Shown here: one piece after another, positions 6,825-16,659 of the stretch | How positions within the stretch are numbered: position 1 is the first letter of the stretch | Layout of the letters: every line of letters begins with the position of its first letter | DNA from: Kiritimatiellota bacterium | GTDB lineage: Bacteria > Verrucomicrobiota > Lentisphaeria > Victivallales > JAADHT01 | Length of the DNA: 27,082 bases | NCBI GenBank assembly: GCA_013151705.1 | Contig: JAADHT010000078.1 | Span: forward strand, 1-27,082 | Direction of reading: 5' to 3' | Translations under genes and position numbers: made by a program | Notes under the pieces: model-generated | Seen by the model: the letters and a program-made list of their open reading frames with translations, nothing else | What the model was told of the DNA's origin: nothing | Databases searched by the model: none

Positions 6825-9245
6825 TCAAACAGAGAAGAAGTTTTTCAGCATCTCCTGAATCGCTGGCGAAAATTTCACGACTACCGGCGAAAACACCACG
6901 CTGACCATAGTCATCAGTTTGATGAGGATGTTCAAAGAAGGGCCAGCGGTGTCTTTGCAGGGGTCGCCGACCGTGTCCCCGGTGACTCCGGCTTTATGGG
7001 CCTCGGATCCTTTTCCGCCATGATTGCCTTTCTCGATATATTTTTTCGCGTTGTCCCAAGCTCCCCCGGCGTTGTTAAGCATCGTGGCCAGCGAGAAGCC
7101 GGTTACCAACCCGCCCGCGAGCAAACCGACAACTCCGGCCACGCCGAACACAAGTCCGGTGGCGACTGGCACGACAATGGCCATCAGCGAAGGAACAATC
7201 ATCTCTCGTTGAGCGCCGGCGGTCGAGATGTCCACGCATCTGGCATAGTCGGGTTTTCCGGTTCCCTCCATAATACCGGGAATCTCTTTGAACTGTCTGC
7301 GGACCTCGTTGACCATGTCGCCGGCCGCGCGTCCAACAGCCTTCATTGTCATAGCGCAGAAAACAAACGACATCATCGCTCCTATGAACATTCCACCAAG
7401 AAGCATCGGATTCATCAAATGGAGTTCAAACCAATTGACGAAATCAAGGATGGTCGCTTTTTCAGCGGTTTGGGCGGTGACGGAGAGTCCCTCCCGGACC
7501 TGATAAGTTCCGGTACCGGCTAGTTTGACGACCCAAATCCTCACCTCTTCGATGTAGGCGGCCAGAAGAGCCATCGCGGTTAGAGCGGCTGATCCAATGG
7601 CGAATCCTTTCCCTATGGCGGCGGTGGTATTGCCAAGCATATCTAAAGCGTCGGTCCTTTCTCTGACGCTCTCGCCCAACTCGGCCATCTCGGCATTCCC
7701 TCCGGCGTTGTCGGCGATTGGGCCATACGCGTCGGTAGCGAGTGAAAAACCTAGAGTGGCCAACATCCCAACAGCCGCGAATCCGATTCCGTAAAGTCCC
7801 ATCATTATATTATCGAAGCCACCCGCAAAACCAAAGGCGCAGATAATACCGATAACGATCGTCAAAACCGACCAGCCGGTCGAGAACATTCCTACCGCCA
7901 AACCATCGATGATAGTGGTGGCGGGGCCCATTTCCGTCTGTTTGGCGATCCCTCGGGTGGGAGCGTATTCGTCCGAAGTGTAATATTCAGTGAGTTTGCC
8001 TATAACGCAACCCGCGACAAGACCTGCTATCACGGCGAACGCCACTCCAGGCAATATAAGCCGCGCTCCGTACGCCAAGACAAGAACAGCTATCGCAATT
8101 CCAATAGTGCTGCCCCAAAGCGGCATTGTAAGAGCATTCATAAGAGTTTTCATATCCGCCTTCTCTTTCGTGCGGACCGCCAAGCAGGCGAGAATTGATA
8201 TGATGATGCCGATCCCGGCAACGATCATTGGGGCCGTGACAAGTTTTATCGCCGTCTCCAAGTTGCCCTTCTGCATCCCGACAGCGGCGCCCAAAGCGGC
8301 GGTCGCGAGAATGGAGCCGCAGTAGGATTCGTAAAGGTCGGCTCCCATTCCAGCGACATCTCCGACGTTGTCTCCGACGTTGTCCGCGATGGTCGCGGGG
8401 TTGCGGGGATCGTCCTCCGGAATTCCGGCTTCCACTTTACCGACTAGATCGGCGCCGACATCAGCTGCTTTCGTATAGATTCCGCCTCCGACCCGGGCGA
8501 AGAGAGCTTGAGTCGAAGCTCCCATTCCGAAAGTGATCATAGTAGTCGTTATATGTACTAATTTCTCCATTTCCGAGCAATTCGCTGGAACGATGGTCAT
8601 GCCGAGAAATTTAAGAGCTTCGGGTTGGTAGAGGTTTGCGGACGCGTAGACTATTTTATCCAGCAGGATGTACCAGACGCAGATGTCCAAGAGACCGAGT
8701 CCCACAACCACCAACCCCATAACCGCTCCGGAGCGGAATGCGATCTGCAGCCCTCTGTTCAAGGATTCGGAAGCGCCTTGAGTCGTTCTCGCCGAGGCGT
8801 TGGTTGCCGTCTTCATTCCAATGAATCCGCAGAGACCCGAGAAAAATCCACCCGTCAGGAACGCGATGGGGACGAACGGGTTTTGAATCCCGAAGATAGC
8901 GAGAACTCCAAGTATGATCATAAGGATGAGGAAAACGAAGGCGACGACTTTATACTGTCTGAAAAGATACGCCATAGCGCCTTCGCGCACGTATTGGGCG
9001 ATCTCCTTCATTTTGTCGTTGCCTTCACTGTTCCTCATCATGCTCTGATAGAAGAAACGAGCGAAAATCAACGCCAACACCGCGGAAATGGGCGCTATCC
9101 ACCATAAAGGCGGTATGCCGGAGGGTACGGTTTCCGTGATTTTCAGGGTGATCTTCTCGTCGATGATTTCCGTCGCTTGCCGCGCGGAAACCGCCAGTGA
9201 CGCGAGGAACGCGCCGGACGTTCCGTACAAAACGCTTTTTCTCAT
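6825..9245 (-). CDS. hppA: Membrane-bound ion-translocating pyrophosphatase
   Basis: An integral inner-membrane pump that hydrolyses pyrophosphate and moves H+ or Na+ outward; the family has about 16 membrane helices. The substrate-binding block DVGADLVGKVE starts at about D262, followed by DNVGDNVGDVAGMGADLYES. GNTTAAIGKG at about 538-547 has alanine where K+-independent enzymes have lysine, which points to the K+-dependent branch; I cannot tell H+ from Na+ specificity. I chose the ATG at 9245 (806 residues) because AGGAG lies 8 bases upstream. The open frame continues to 9314 without support. The N-terminus (MRKSVLYGTSGAFLASLAVSA) resembles a signal peptide before the first regular helix, an unusual extension. 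It stands alone, 460 bp from its upstream neighbour. Very secure. Confidence 0.96.
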   Translation of the reverse strand: MRKSVLYGTSGAFLASLAVSARQATEIIDEKITLKITETVPSGIPPLWWIAPISAVLALIFARFFYQSMMRNSEGNDKMKEIAQYVREGAMAYLFRQYKVVAFVFLILMIILGVLAIFGIQNPFVPIAFLTGGFFSGLCGFIGMKTATNASARTTQGASESLNRGLQIAFRSGAVMGLVVVGLGLLDICVWYILLDKIVYASANLYQPEALKFLGMTIVPANCSEMEKLVHITTTMITFGMGASTQALFARVGGGIYTKAADVGADLVGKVEAGIPEDDPRNPATIADNVGDNVGDVAGMGADLYESYCGSILATAALGAAVGMQKGNLETAIKLVTAPMIVAGIGIIISILACLAVRTKEKADMKTLMNALTMPLWGSTIGIAIAVLVLAYGARLILPGVAFAVIAGLVAGCVIGKLTEYYTSDEYAPTRGIAKQTEMGPATTIIDGLAVGMFSTGWSVLTIVIGIICAFGFAGGFDNIMMGLYGIGFAAVGMLATLGFSLATDAYGPIADNAGGNAEMAELGESVRERTDALDMLGNTTAAIGKGFAIGSAALTAMALLAAYIEEVRIWVVKLAGTGTYQVREGLSVTAQTAEKATILDFVNWFELHLMNPMLLGGMFIGAMMSFVFCAMTMKAVGRAAGDMVNEVRRQFKEIPGIMEGTGKPDYARCVDISTAGAQREMIVPSLMAIVVPVATGLVFGVAGVVGLLAGGLVTGFSLATMLNNAGGAWDNAKKYIEKGNHGGKGSEAHKAGVTGDTVGDPCKDTAGPSLNILIKLMTMVSVVFSPVVVKFSPAIQEMLKNFFSV

Positions 9246-9705
9246 ACCGCCTACTCCTGTACTTTGAAAAACCAAAAGGCTATAGTAACCCAAAATAGCT
9301 CGTAAAATAAGCACCTTTCGAATGTTTACAAACGCGTATCGCGGGAAATCCGCATTTATTTCCCCTTTTCATTTGATACATCGAACACTTCGAGCGTGGA
9401 AGTGTTCAAAAAACTCGATTTCAGCGTTGAGACACTTCGAAACGGCATCAACAACCGTATCAAGAATAAGAACGATGTTTTAGGCTGTACGCGGCACCAT
9501 TTTTATAGAGCGATGGGATTTCCGGGGGAGTCGCGTTCGAATCATGAAAACCGGACGGAATTCGCTCCGCGCCGCGATAGGGATGAGATTGAGGAATTAA
9601 TTTTCATATTTCCAGAAATTGCCTAAACGGGTGAAAAGCGACGCGGCGCGCGGCGTTTCGGAAAACGCGCGAAGAATTGCGAAGTTTTTTTCGAACAGGG
9701 TCTAT
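9246..9705. other. Intergenic gap upstream of hppA
   Basis: About 460 bp without a recognisable gene, containing the hppA leader and a perfect hairpin at 9383-9407. The small open frames here have no recognisable content. The segment 9630-9700 next to the lptD stop is rich in gcgcg tracts but shows no hairpin with a T-tract on the minus strand. Confidence 0.45.
9383..9407. repeat. Perfect 9-bp inverted repeat upstream of hppA
   Basis: GAACACTTC, a 7-base spacer (gagcgtg), then GAAGTGTTC. It lies about 140 bp upstream of the hppA start and about 300 bp past the lptD stop. On the plus strand an A-tract follows it. On the minus strand the T-run precedes the stem, so it is not a standard terminator for lptD. 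An operator or an RNA leader hairpin for hppA are both possible. Confidence 0.55.
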
Positions 9706-12243
9706 TTAGTTGTTGGCTCCACCCGAGGATTGGGATTGTTTTGCGGATATTTTGACTCCCGGGACCGCGGCGAGCGTAAGGGTGAACGTCAGGGCCTGCT
9801 CCCATATTCCATCTCCCATGGAATCATTTCTCTGTCTGGCGCGGTATTCGAGGCCAAGCTCCCAACAGTGTAGTTGACGCACAAACCTAATCCGTCCCTC
9901 GTTGAAGTTGTTGCTGTAAATGTCGTAGTACGCGGAGACTTCGCAACGCGTTTTGTCGAAAATCGGAAAATTGATTCCGCCGTATATGGATTGAGACTCT
10001 CCGTAATACCTTGAGAACGCGCTTCCGGAGGTAATGTCGGTCAAGGAGCTTCCCATCGAATAAACGCTTCGCTGCTCATATTCTTTTTGATAGTAGTATC
10101 CCATGAACACCTTCCAATCCTCGTTGATGTCGTAATCTATACGGAAGTCAAATCTGTTCAGGCGTCCCTTCCCGACATCGCACAAAAGATCCATCGTGGA
10201 GGAGAAGTTGGGAGTCGGGTTGAATTTGAGTATGGTTCCGAAATCGCCGACGGTGTCGAAGTCCTTCTCGCTTTCAAAATGAAAATCCAAATAGTGCTCC
10301 AGAGACGCCCAAGTGTAGATTTCCTGATCTCCGTAGTCGCCGCGCCTGGTCTCCAAGCGGTTTTTAACTCCCACTCGAAGAAAATTCTGCTCTCGAATTC
10401 TGTCGATGTCGTCGAAATAATAAATCTTTTCCCGGTCCAGCGTCGGTTCCGGAATGTAGTTGTAATTCATATATGGAATGATGACATGACGCAACCCGTC
10501 CACTCCCCAGAACGCGCTTTTGGCGGTCTGCCACGTCCTGTATATCTTTGTGTTCACCTCCAACCCGAGCTCACCGGCGAATCTGACTTTCGAGCCGCCT
10601 TTCGAATCGTAGTTGTTTATATTTCCTGATTTATCGACGGAGGGAGAATCGACGATGAAATAGTTGTTGATGTCGTTGTCCGACACTTTTTTCTTGGAGG
10701 TCTTGGAATACGCGGTAAGCCTGATGCCGGCTCTTGGAATGAAATTGAACATTGCGAGTTTAAATGGATAGTAGAACATATGCAATGTGTCGAATCTGGC
10801 GCTTTCATAACGTTTGATGTCCTGCCCGCCTCTCGCCCGAGGGTAGTCGTAGTGGCGCCAATTCATGCGACGGTAGTTGAAGGTGGTCTCGCCTTGGTAG
10901 TAGATATTGGCGAAAAGCTCCTGCCTCGGAATGTCCAATCGGACTTCAGGCAGTGATTCGACGACCGAAAAGAAATTATTGACTCTCGGTCGCACGATGG
11001 CGCCGGCGCTAAAGCGATCAAACTGGTATTCAAGCGCCACGAACGTGGCTGGTTGGGGATTGGCGTCCTCTTTGTCTCTGAAAAAATCATGCAGAAACTC
11101 CTGGTCGCTCAATATGTCAAGTTGCGCCCTCAAATCCAATCTGGGCGTTATGTGCTGGACATGACTGGCGTATATCTCGTATCGGTTCTGATTATAATCA
11201 AAACGGCCTTTCGTGTAGTCTTTGTACTCCTTGTCGTAAACGCCGTATATGGAGAAATCCGTCACTGACGTCTGGGTTAGAGAATTAAGAGCCACCCCGC
11301 CACCCGGACCGCGCTTGGAGTAATAGTCGGCCATCAGCGTGACCTTCGTGTTGGGATAGTCCAAAATGTGAAATGATTTTTTCGTCAACACGAAATAACC
11401 CCAGTCGGAATCTTTTCCGGCTTTAAATTGAATTCCAAGACCCGTGGAGTCGTCTGGCGGTTTGTAAAGGAACGGAATGTAGAAAACCGGAACGTCTCCG
11501 ATCCTCAAAATGGCGTTCCAGACGAACATGTGGTAGTTGCCCTTGTCAGCGTAGTATTGCTGAGTGCGACCGGTATGTTGCGGCAGGAGCTCCACGCTGG
11601 AGGCCGAGAGCGAATAATGCTCGTGCTTGTCCATCACGTATTCGCAAGTGGTTACTTTCGCGTCTCTCACAACGATTTTTCCGCGCGGAAAACGCTCGGC
11701 ATGTTTGCCGATGACATAATATTTGTCGTATCTGCCGTAGAATTTGCCCAGGTCGATATTGCCGGTCGCTAGATTCCCCACGGCATGCTCGCCCGTCCAG
11801 GAATTCACCTCTTTGACTATCGTCACCCTTAGCATCTGCCGACCAGTCGGATCCATGTAATGCCCGTTGACAATTACTTTGGTGTCAGGTTCCTTCAGAA
11901 GTTTTTTGTATTCGGGATAATCGAGTTTCGCCTCTTCGGTGGTGCGCTGAATGAATCGCACCCGCCCGGAGGCGTCGATATCCTTGTTGGTCATGTTTAT
12001 GACGGCTTTGTCGGCGGTGATATGGATGTCCTTGAATTTGACGACGACATGGCCCGTGGCGATGATGTTGTCGCCAACGAATTCCAAGTTGTCCGCTGAA
12101 GCGTCGATGTCCTTGTTCATCAACGCCGAACCGAGCCCCGGAATTCCGCCCGCCGAAAGGGCGTTTTGTAAAAACACCGACAGCGACAAGCAGAAACAGA
12201 AAGCGGCTAACACATTTCTTGATTTGAGACGCGCTTTTCTCAT
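9706..12243 (-). CDS. lptD: LPS-assembly outer-membrane protein LptD (OstA-like)
   Basis: LptD inserts lipopolysaccharide into the outer leaflet of the outer membrane. The 845-residue length fits the family. The N-terminus (MRKARLKSRNVLAAFCFCLSLSVFLQ) is a signal peptide with cleavage around NALSAGG. Residues about 42-110 form an OstA/LptA-like beta-jellyroll (NKDIDASADNLEFVGDNIIA, ATGHVVVKF, ADKAVINM). The rest is rich in alternating aromatic/polar strands typical of the C-terminal beta-barrel, with the family-like segment VFYIPFLYKP. The ATG at 12243 has no obvious Shine-Dalgarno sequence. It is transcribed alone, divergently from recB. No LptE or other lpt gene is in the window. The main alternative, a different OstA-domain barrel protein, is less likely given length and order. 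Confidence 0.85.
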   Translation of the reverse strand: MRKARLKSRNVLAAFCFCLSLSVFLQNALSAGGIPGLGSALMNKDIDASADNLEFVGDNIIATGHVVVKFKDIHITADKAVINMTNKDIDASGRVRFIQRTTEEAKLDYPEYKKLLKEPDTKVIVNGHYMDPTGRQMLRVTIVKEVNSWTGEHAVGNLATGNIDLGKFYGRYDKYYVIGKHAERFPRGKIVVRDAKVTTCEYVMDKHEHYSLSASSVELLPQHTGRTQQYYADKGNYHMFVWNAILRIGDVPVFYIPFLYKPPDDSTGLGIQFKAGKDSDWGYFVLTKKSFHILDYPNTKVTLMADYYSKRGPGGGVALNSLTQTSVTDFSIYGVYDKEYKDYTKGRFDYNQNRYEIYASHVQHITPRLDLRAQLDILSDQEFLHDFFRDKEDANPQPATFVALEYQFDRFSAGAIVRPRVNNFFSVVESLPEVRLDIPRQELFANIYYQGETTFNYRRMNWRHYDYPRARGGQDIKRYESARFDTLHMFYYPFKLAMFNFIPRAGIRLTAYSKTSKKKVSDNDINNYFIVDSPSVDKSGNINNYDSKGGSKVRFAGELGLEVNTKIYRTWQTAKSAFWGVDGLRHVIIPYMNYNYIPEPTLDREKIYYFDDIDRIREQNFLRVGVKNRLETRRGDYGDQEIYTWASLEHYLDFHFESEKDFDTVGDFGTILKFNPTPNFSSTMDLLCDVGKGRLNRFDFRIDYDINEDWKVFMGYYYQKEYEQRSVYSMGSSLTDITSGSAFSRYYGESQSIYGGINFPIFDKTRCEVSAYYDIYSNNFNEGRIRFVRQLHCWELGLEYRARQRNDSMGDGIWEQALTFTLTLAAVPGVKISAKQSQSSGGANN

Positions 12244-12299
12244 GATCTATGGATCTTTAATTGGAATTTGAAACCTTGATTTCAAGAGTCTGGTTTTTC

Positions 12300-12320
12300 A
12301 ATGGAGACGACATCTCCATT
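12300..12320. repeat. Perfect 8-bp hairpin in the lptD leader
   Basis: AATGGAGA, loop cgaca, TCTCCATT. It lies 57 bases upstream of the lptD start codon. If transcription begins near 12400 it would form in the mRNA leader. On the plus strand it is followed by ttctcg, and no plus-strand gene precedes it, so terminator function is doubtful. Confidence 0.45.
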
Positions 12321-12406
12321 TTCTCGTCCCTTTTCGAACAGGGTTTAATTCAAATACGGCTCGAACCACCTCCGAAGAGATGGTGAATTCCGAACGCGAA
12401 AGTGCG

Positions 12407-12415
12407 AATATAACA
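12407..12415 (-). promoter_or_regulatory. Possible extended -10 promoter for lptD
   Basis: On the minus strand TGTTATATT reads as an extended -10 element (TG, one base, TATATT; 5 of 6 to consensus). There is no good -35 at the usual distance. It would give a leader of about 155 bases containing the hairpin at 12300-12320. Confidence 0.3.
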
Positions 12416-12560
12416 CGATTAGCGGATAATGCACCTGTTTCAAGCGGTTTATTCGGGATTTTTTTCCTTCAACGCCATGTTGTTTGATTTTCGAGGAGAA
12501 AAAAATTGAAATCACGCTATTGTATCAGCGTTGAAGTTTTCAACAAGGAGCCTGCGCGAT

Positions 12561-15500
12561 ATGAGCGACGCTACGATAATAACCAGTCCTTCGGGAATAG
12601 ATATTCGAAAAAATGCCGTCATAGAGGCTTCCGCCGGCACGGGTAAGACATACACGATAACCAAGTTGCTGGTTCGCATCCTCCTTGAACGCGAGATTCC
12701 CATAGAAAAAATATTGATAGTCACATTTACCGAAAAGGCCACATCCGAGCTCAAAGAAAGAATACGCGCCGAAATAACATTGGAGGCGAAGCATCGCTCC
12801 GCCGCGGCTGAACGGGAATCCCTGAAAGCGGCTTTGTCCAACTTCTCGAACGCGCAAATATTCACCATCCACGGCTTCTGCAACAAAATCCTCCGCGAAA
12901 ACGCCTTCGAAACCCGTCAACCGTTCGATCTGGAACTAGTCGACGACTCGAAAATTCTTCTGGATGAATTGAATTCGATAAAACGCGAGTGGACGCGGGT
13001 GCCAGATATAGAGTCCATTCTAGCGGAGTTCGACTACAACTCAGGTTGGGACGAGAAAGCCGCGAAGCTCGCGTCGGCCATCGACTGGGCGGAGGATGTC
13101 GTGATTCCGCGACCTTCGCCGTGGAAGGATGTTTTGAACGCCTCGGAACCGATATCCGGAAAAGTCTTCGAGGTTTCCGTCATACGCGAGCTGTATCTCC
13201 GCTCAAAGGAGCGGAAACATTTGAACGGCTTGATAAGCTACGACGACATGGTGGGCAATCTCCGCGACGCTTTGACGTCGGAGGAGAATCCCGCCGTCGA
13301 ATTGCTCTCTTCGCGCCTGCGCTCAAACTACGACATCGCTTTGGTCGACGAGTTCCAAGACACCAATATGAGACAATGGAGCATCTTCAAAAATATATTT
13401 TTCGAGGATTCCGCCGACACGGGCAATCGACTGATGATAATCGGCGATCCCAAACAGGCCATTTACGGATTCAGGGGCGCTGATGTGCACGCATACGAAA
13501 AGGCGCGCGATGAAATGATCTCCGAAGGAGCGAGTTTCTACAGGCTCGCCGTGAACTACCGCTCCATGCCGAACTTGACCGAAGCGTTCAACATCTTCTT
13601 CAAAGAGTGGTATGGAGACGAGGCGCGGGTGGACTCTCCGTCCGACAGATCCGTCTCTGGCCCGCGGCTCGGCGCCGACCCCACAAATACGGCGGCGTTC
13701 AACGTTATTGCGGCCTCCGCCCCCGAACTCCTGGCTCCAGCTCTCAAGCGCGACATCGCCAAACAGTATGCGAGGAAAGTGGTGGAACTGCTCGGAAACA
13801 TGGAGATCCACGTCGGTGGCGAACGAAGATTTTTGACTCCATCGGACATCTGTTTTCTAGTTAGAAGCAAAAGCGAGGCCCCGTTTATAGAGGAGGCGCT
13901 GAAGAGACGGGGTATACCATCAAGCTTCTACAAAAAACCAGGTCTCTACGCGTCGAACGAGGCTCTTCAGTTCCAAATAATCCTTTCAGCTCTCGCGAAG
14001 CCGGACGGGAGAGGAATGCGTAAGGCGTTGTTGTCAATTTTTTTCAGGGTTCGACCCGAGGAGCTGCCTGGTCTTGAGGGAGCGCCGGATCCCAATCTCG
14101 AAGCAAGATGGCTCCGAATATTGGAGTTAGCCCTGAAACGCGAATGGCCGAGTTTATTCAGGGAGTTGCTCGAAAATTCAGGCGCATGTTTCACTGTGGC
14201 GGACACCCCGCGCCAAGCCGCGAATCTGAAACAAATAGCCAGGGAATTGACTTACGAGGCAGTCAAGAAAAATTTGGACGCCACGACACTGTTGGGGCAA
14301 TTGAATGATAAGATGAAGAGCAGCCAATCGACTGACGAGGCGTTACATGAACGCGACACGGACAAACCAGCCGTGAGGATAATGACCATACACGCCTGCA
14401 AAGGACTCGAGTTCCCGGTGGTCTTTCTTTTCGCGGCGATGACGGGGAAAAAAAACCGCGAAATATACGCGAAATACTACTGCGGGGCAAAAAGAGTGAA
14501 CGTATACGATTTCTCCGGCGACGCGGCGAAGACTCACGACAAGGAATTGAGTGAAGAAAAGATCAATGAAGCTCAAAGGCTTTTCTACGTGGCTTTCACA
14601 AGAGCGGTGTTCAAGCTGTTCGTTCCCGTTTTCATCCCGAAATCCAAAAGCGGAGAATACGCGAAGTATGTCTTGGACCGCGTGATTGAAAGTAAAGATG
14701 AAATGGAAAGCATCCCCTCCGTCGCCAACGAAGCTCTTCCCGATATTCCGTCGATGGATGAAAAAAATGCTGAAACTGAAACTCCGCCTTCACCGCCTAT
14801 TCCCCCGAACGTAGCCTTCAACACGAGGAAAATCCGTTCGTTTTCGACTCTCGTCAAAAAAAATCTGCTGGACACGGCTGATTTCACCATCGGAGACTCC
14901 GCCGAAGAGAAAATCGACGACGAACCGTCTCTTCCGCTGGAAAAAGACCCGGTCGAATTCGTGAAAGTCTATCCACCGCCGGGAACCCGCACCGGGGACG
15001 TGATACACACAACCCTCGAGAAAATGGATTTCGGACTCCGCGCGTCTTGCGAGTCGTTCGAGGAGTTTCGAAACAACGAAGCTCTTTCAGCATTGATCGC
15101 TGAGAGAATGGCGGCAAAGGAGTTCAAAACGGACGAGATCAGAGACGAAAACGGAAATGTGGTCGGATCGCTGTCGACGGAGTTCGCAAAGCTCATTTGG
15201 AACGCTCTCGGGAAAAGACTGCCGTTTCTCGACGGAAAACGAATATGCGACATTTCGCCCGAAGACATGAAAAAGGAAATGGGCTTTCTGCTGTCGACGC
15301 GGAGAGACGCTCTAACGGGAATCATCGATTTGCTCTTCAGAATTCCCGATGAAAATGGAGGGAATACTTATTATATTCTCGACTGGAAGGGGAATCACTC
15401 GCCTGACGGATACCGCCCGTCGACTCTCAAAGACACCGTCATGCGGGAGCATGGATATCAGTTGCAGTACGAGTTGTATTCCTTGGCGATGAAACGCTGG

Positions 15501-15659
15501 TTCGACTCGTTGGAAATCGACAACGCGCGCCTGGGCGGCGCCGTCTACCTATTCTGCCGAGGGGTGAATTGCGAAACCGACGGCGACAAAGGCGTCGTTT
15601 TCGATGATTTGAGCCGTTTTGACATGGATGAAATTGAAGCCCGTCTCGCCGCGTTATGA
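12561..15659 (+). CDS. recB: RecB-like helicase-nuclease (UvrD family)
   Basis: A 1032-residue superfamily 1A helicase with a C-terminal RecB-type nuclease, expected to process double-strand DNA breaks. Helicase motifs are complete: Walker A ASAGTGKT (23-30), motif II VDEFQDTN (D263/E264), motif III GDPKQAIYGFRG (from 295), motif V IMTIHACKGLEFP (about 607) and motif VI RLFYVAFTR (from R673). The nuclease site is present: D923 (GIIDLLF), D941 and K943 (LDWKGN, usually DYK), then Q969 (LQYELYSLA). I chose the ATG at 12561 because AAGGAG stands 10 bases upstream; an in-frame TTG at 12531 is less likely. No recC, recD or addB is in the window, so its partner lies elsewhere or is absent. The protein resembles RecB more than AddA, but AddA-like function cannot be excluded. 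Confidence 0.9.
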   Translation: MSDATIITSPSGIDIRKNAVIEASAGTGKTYTITKLLVRILLEREIPIEKILIVTFTEKATSELKERIRAEITLEAKHRSAAAERESLKAALSNFSNAQIFTIHGFCNKILRENAFETRQPFDLELVDDSKILLDELNSIKREWTRVPDIESILAEFDYNSGWDEKAAKLASAIDWAEDVVIPRPSPWKDVLNASEPISGKVFEVSVIRELYLRSKERKHLNGLISYDDMVGNLRDALTSEENPAVELLSSRLRSNYDIALVDEFQDTNMRQWSIFKNIFFEDSADTGNRLMIIGDPKQAIYGFRGADVHAYEKARDEMISEGASFYRLAVNYRSMPNLTEAFNIFFKEWYGDEARVDSPSDRSVSGPRLGADPTNTAAFNVIAASAPELLAPALKRDIAKQYARKVVELLGNMEIHVGGERRFLTPSDICFLVRSKSEAPFIEEALKRRGIPSSFYKKPGLYASNEALQFQIILSALAKPDGRGMRKALLSIFFRVRPEELPGLEGAPDPNLEARWLRILELALKREWPSLFRELLENSGACFTVADTPRQAANLKQIARELTYEAVKKNLDATTLLGQLNDKMKSSQSTDEALHERDTDKPAVRIMTIHACKGLEFPVVFLFAAMTGKKNREIYAKYYCGAKRVNVYDFSGDAAKTHDKELSEEKINEAQRLFYVAFTRAVFKLFVPVFIPKSKSGEYAKYVLDRVIESKDEMESIPSVANEALPDIPSMDEKNAETETPPSPPIPPNVAFNTRKIRSFSTLVKKNLLDTADFTIGDSAEEKIDDEPSLPLEKDPVEFVKVYPPPGTRTGDVIHTTLEKMDFGLRASCESFEEFRNNEALSALIAERMAAKEFKTDEIRDENGNVVGSLSTEFAKLIWNALGKRLPFLDGKRICDISPEDMKKEMGFLLSTRRDALTGIIDLLFRIPDENGGNTYYILDWKGNHSPDGYRPSTLKDTVMREHGYQLQYELYSLAMKRWFDSLEIDNARLGGAVYLFCRGVNCETDGDKGVVFDDLSRFDMDEIEARLAAL

Positions 15660-15833
15660 CTATTCCGCCGTCATCGCGGCGGTGGTTGGGAAAATCCTTC
15701 AGCGTGGGTCGCGGCGTCACGCGCCTGAAAGGTTTTCCGTTGATTTCCGGAAATGGATGTTGCGGGCTGACGCATTTGTGATATTTTAGCTTTTTCCACG
15801 AAACTTTGAAATTGTTTTGCGAATGAGGTTGGC

Positions 15834-16634
15834 ATGTCTAAAACTGTTGAAACTTTGATTATCACCGGTGTTGGTTTGAATTGCGAGCGAGAGACCGCCA
15901 AGGCGTTCGATATAGCGGGAGCCGTATCAACGCTTATTCATTTGAACGATCTTTTGGAGGATGGTTCCAGACTGGGCGATTTTGATATTCTGGCGTTCAT
16001 CGGTGGTTTCTCGTTTGGAGACCATCTAGGCGCCGGTTCCGTTTTCTCCAACAAAATCAAACACCGCCTTCGTGGCGAGCTTGAGAGGTTCGTGTCGGAC
16101 GGCAAGTTGGTGATCGGCATTTGCAACGGGTTTCAGACCCTGACTCGCCTTGGCCTTTTGCCGGCCCTGGACGGAGAATACTTTACTCAACAGGTGGCGT
16201 TGTCCCTCAACGATTCAACCCATTTCCGCGATGACTGGGTCAATCTCAAAGCCGAACCGGCATCGCCTTGCATCTTCACGAAAGGGCTGGATCAGGTCTC
16301 GTTGCCGATAAGGCACGGGGAGGGGAAATTCGTGGCGGACGATGATGTCATAGCTAGAATCGAGGGTGAGAGTCTGGTGGTCTTGAGATATTGCGACGAG
16401 AACGGTTCGACTGACTGTGCGTTTCCAGCCAATCCCAACGGTTCGATCAACAACATCGCCGGAATTTGCGACACCACGGGGCGTGTTTTCGGAATGATGC
16501 CGCATCCGGAGGCGTTTTTATCACCATACAACGCCCCCAACTGGCAGGAGAGGAAAATAAGCGGCGATCTTCCAGACGAAGGGGAGGGAGTCGTTCTCTT
16601 CCGAAACGCGGTGGAGTATATCCGTCGCGGGTGA
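15834..16634 (+). CDS. purQ: Phosphoribosylformylglycinamidine synthase, glutaminase subunit
   Basis: Supplies ammonia from glutamine to PurL in the fourth step of de novo purine synthesis, in the cytoplasm. The 266-residue protein is a class I glutamine amidotransferase. The nucleophile is C97 in GICNGFQ and the other triad members are H224 and E226 in MMPHPEAF. The N-terminal block VGLNCERETAKAF and FIGGFSFGDHLGAG are typical of PurQ. It is somewhat longer than the roughly 225-230 residues of Bacillus-type PurQ, like the C-terminal domain of large PurL proteins. The ATG at 15834 has GAGG about 6 bases upstream. It lies 174 bp after recB on the same strand, a gap without a clear promoter; co-transcription is possible. 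No purL or purS is in view. Confidence 0.93.
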   Translation: MSKTVETLIITGVGLNCERETAKAFDIAGAVSTLIHLNDLLEDGSRLGDFDILAFIGGFSFGDHLGAGSVFSNKIKHRLRGELERFVSDGKLVIGICNGFQTLTRLGLLPALDGEYFTQQVALSLNDSTHFRDDWVNLKAEPASPCIFTKGLDQVSLPIRHGEGKFVADDDVIARIEGESLVVLRYCDENGSTDCAFPANPNGSINNIAGICDTTGRVFGMMPHPEAFLSPYNAPNWQERKISGDLPDEGEGVVLFRNAVEYIRRG

Positions 16635-16659
16635 CAACCTTGCTTATTGCCAGGGAAAA

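Noticed and set aside
9246..9314. Longer hppA start at 9314
   Set aside because: No ribosome binding site there, whereas AGGAG precedes the ATG at 9245.
12531..12560. TTG start of recB at 12531
   Set aside because: The ATG at 12561 has AAGGAG at a proper distance.
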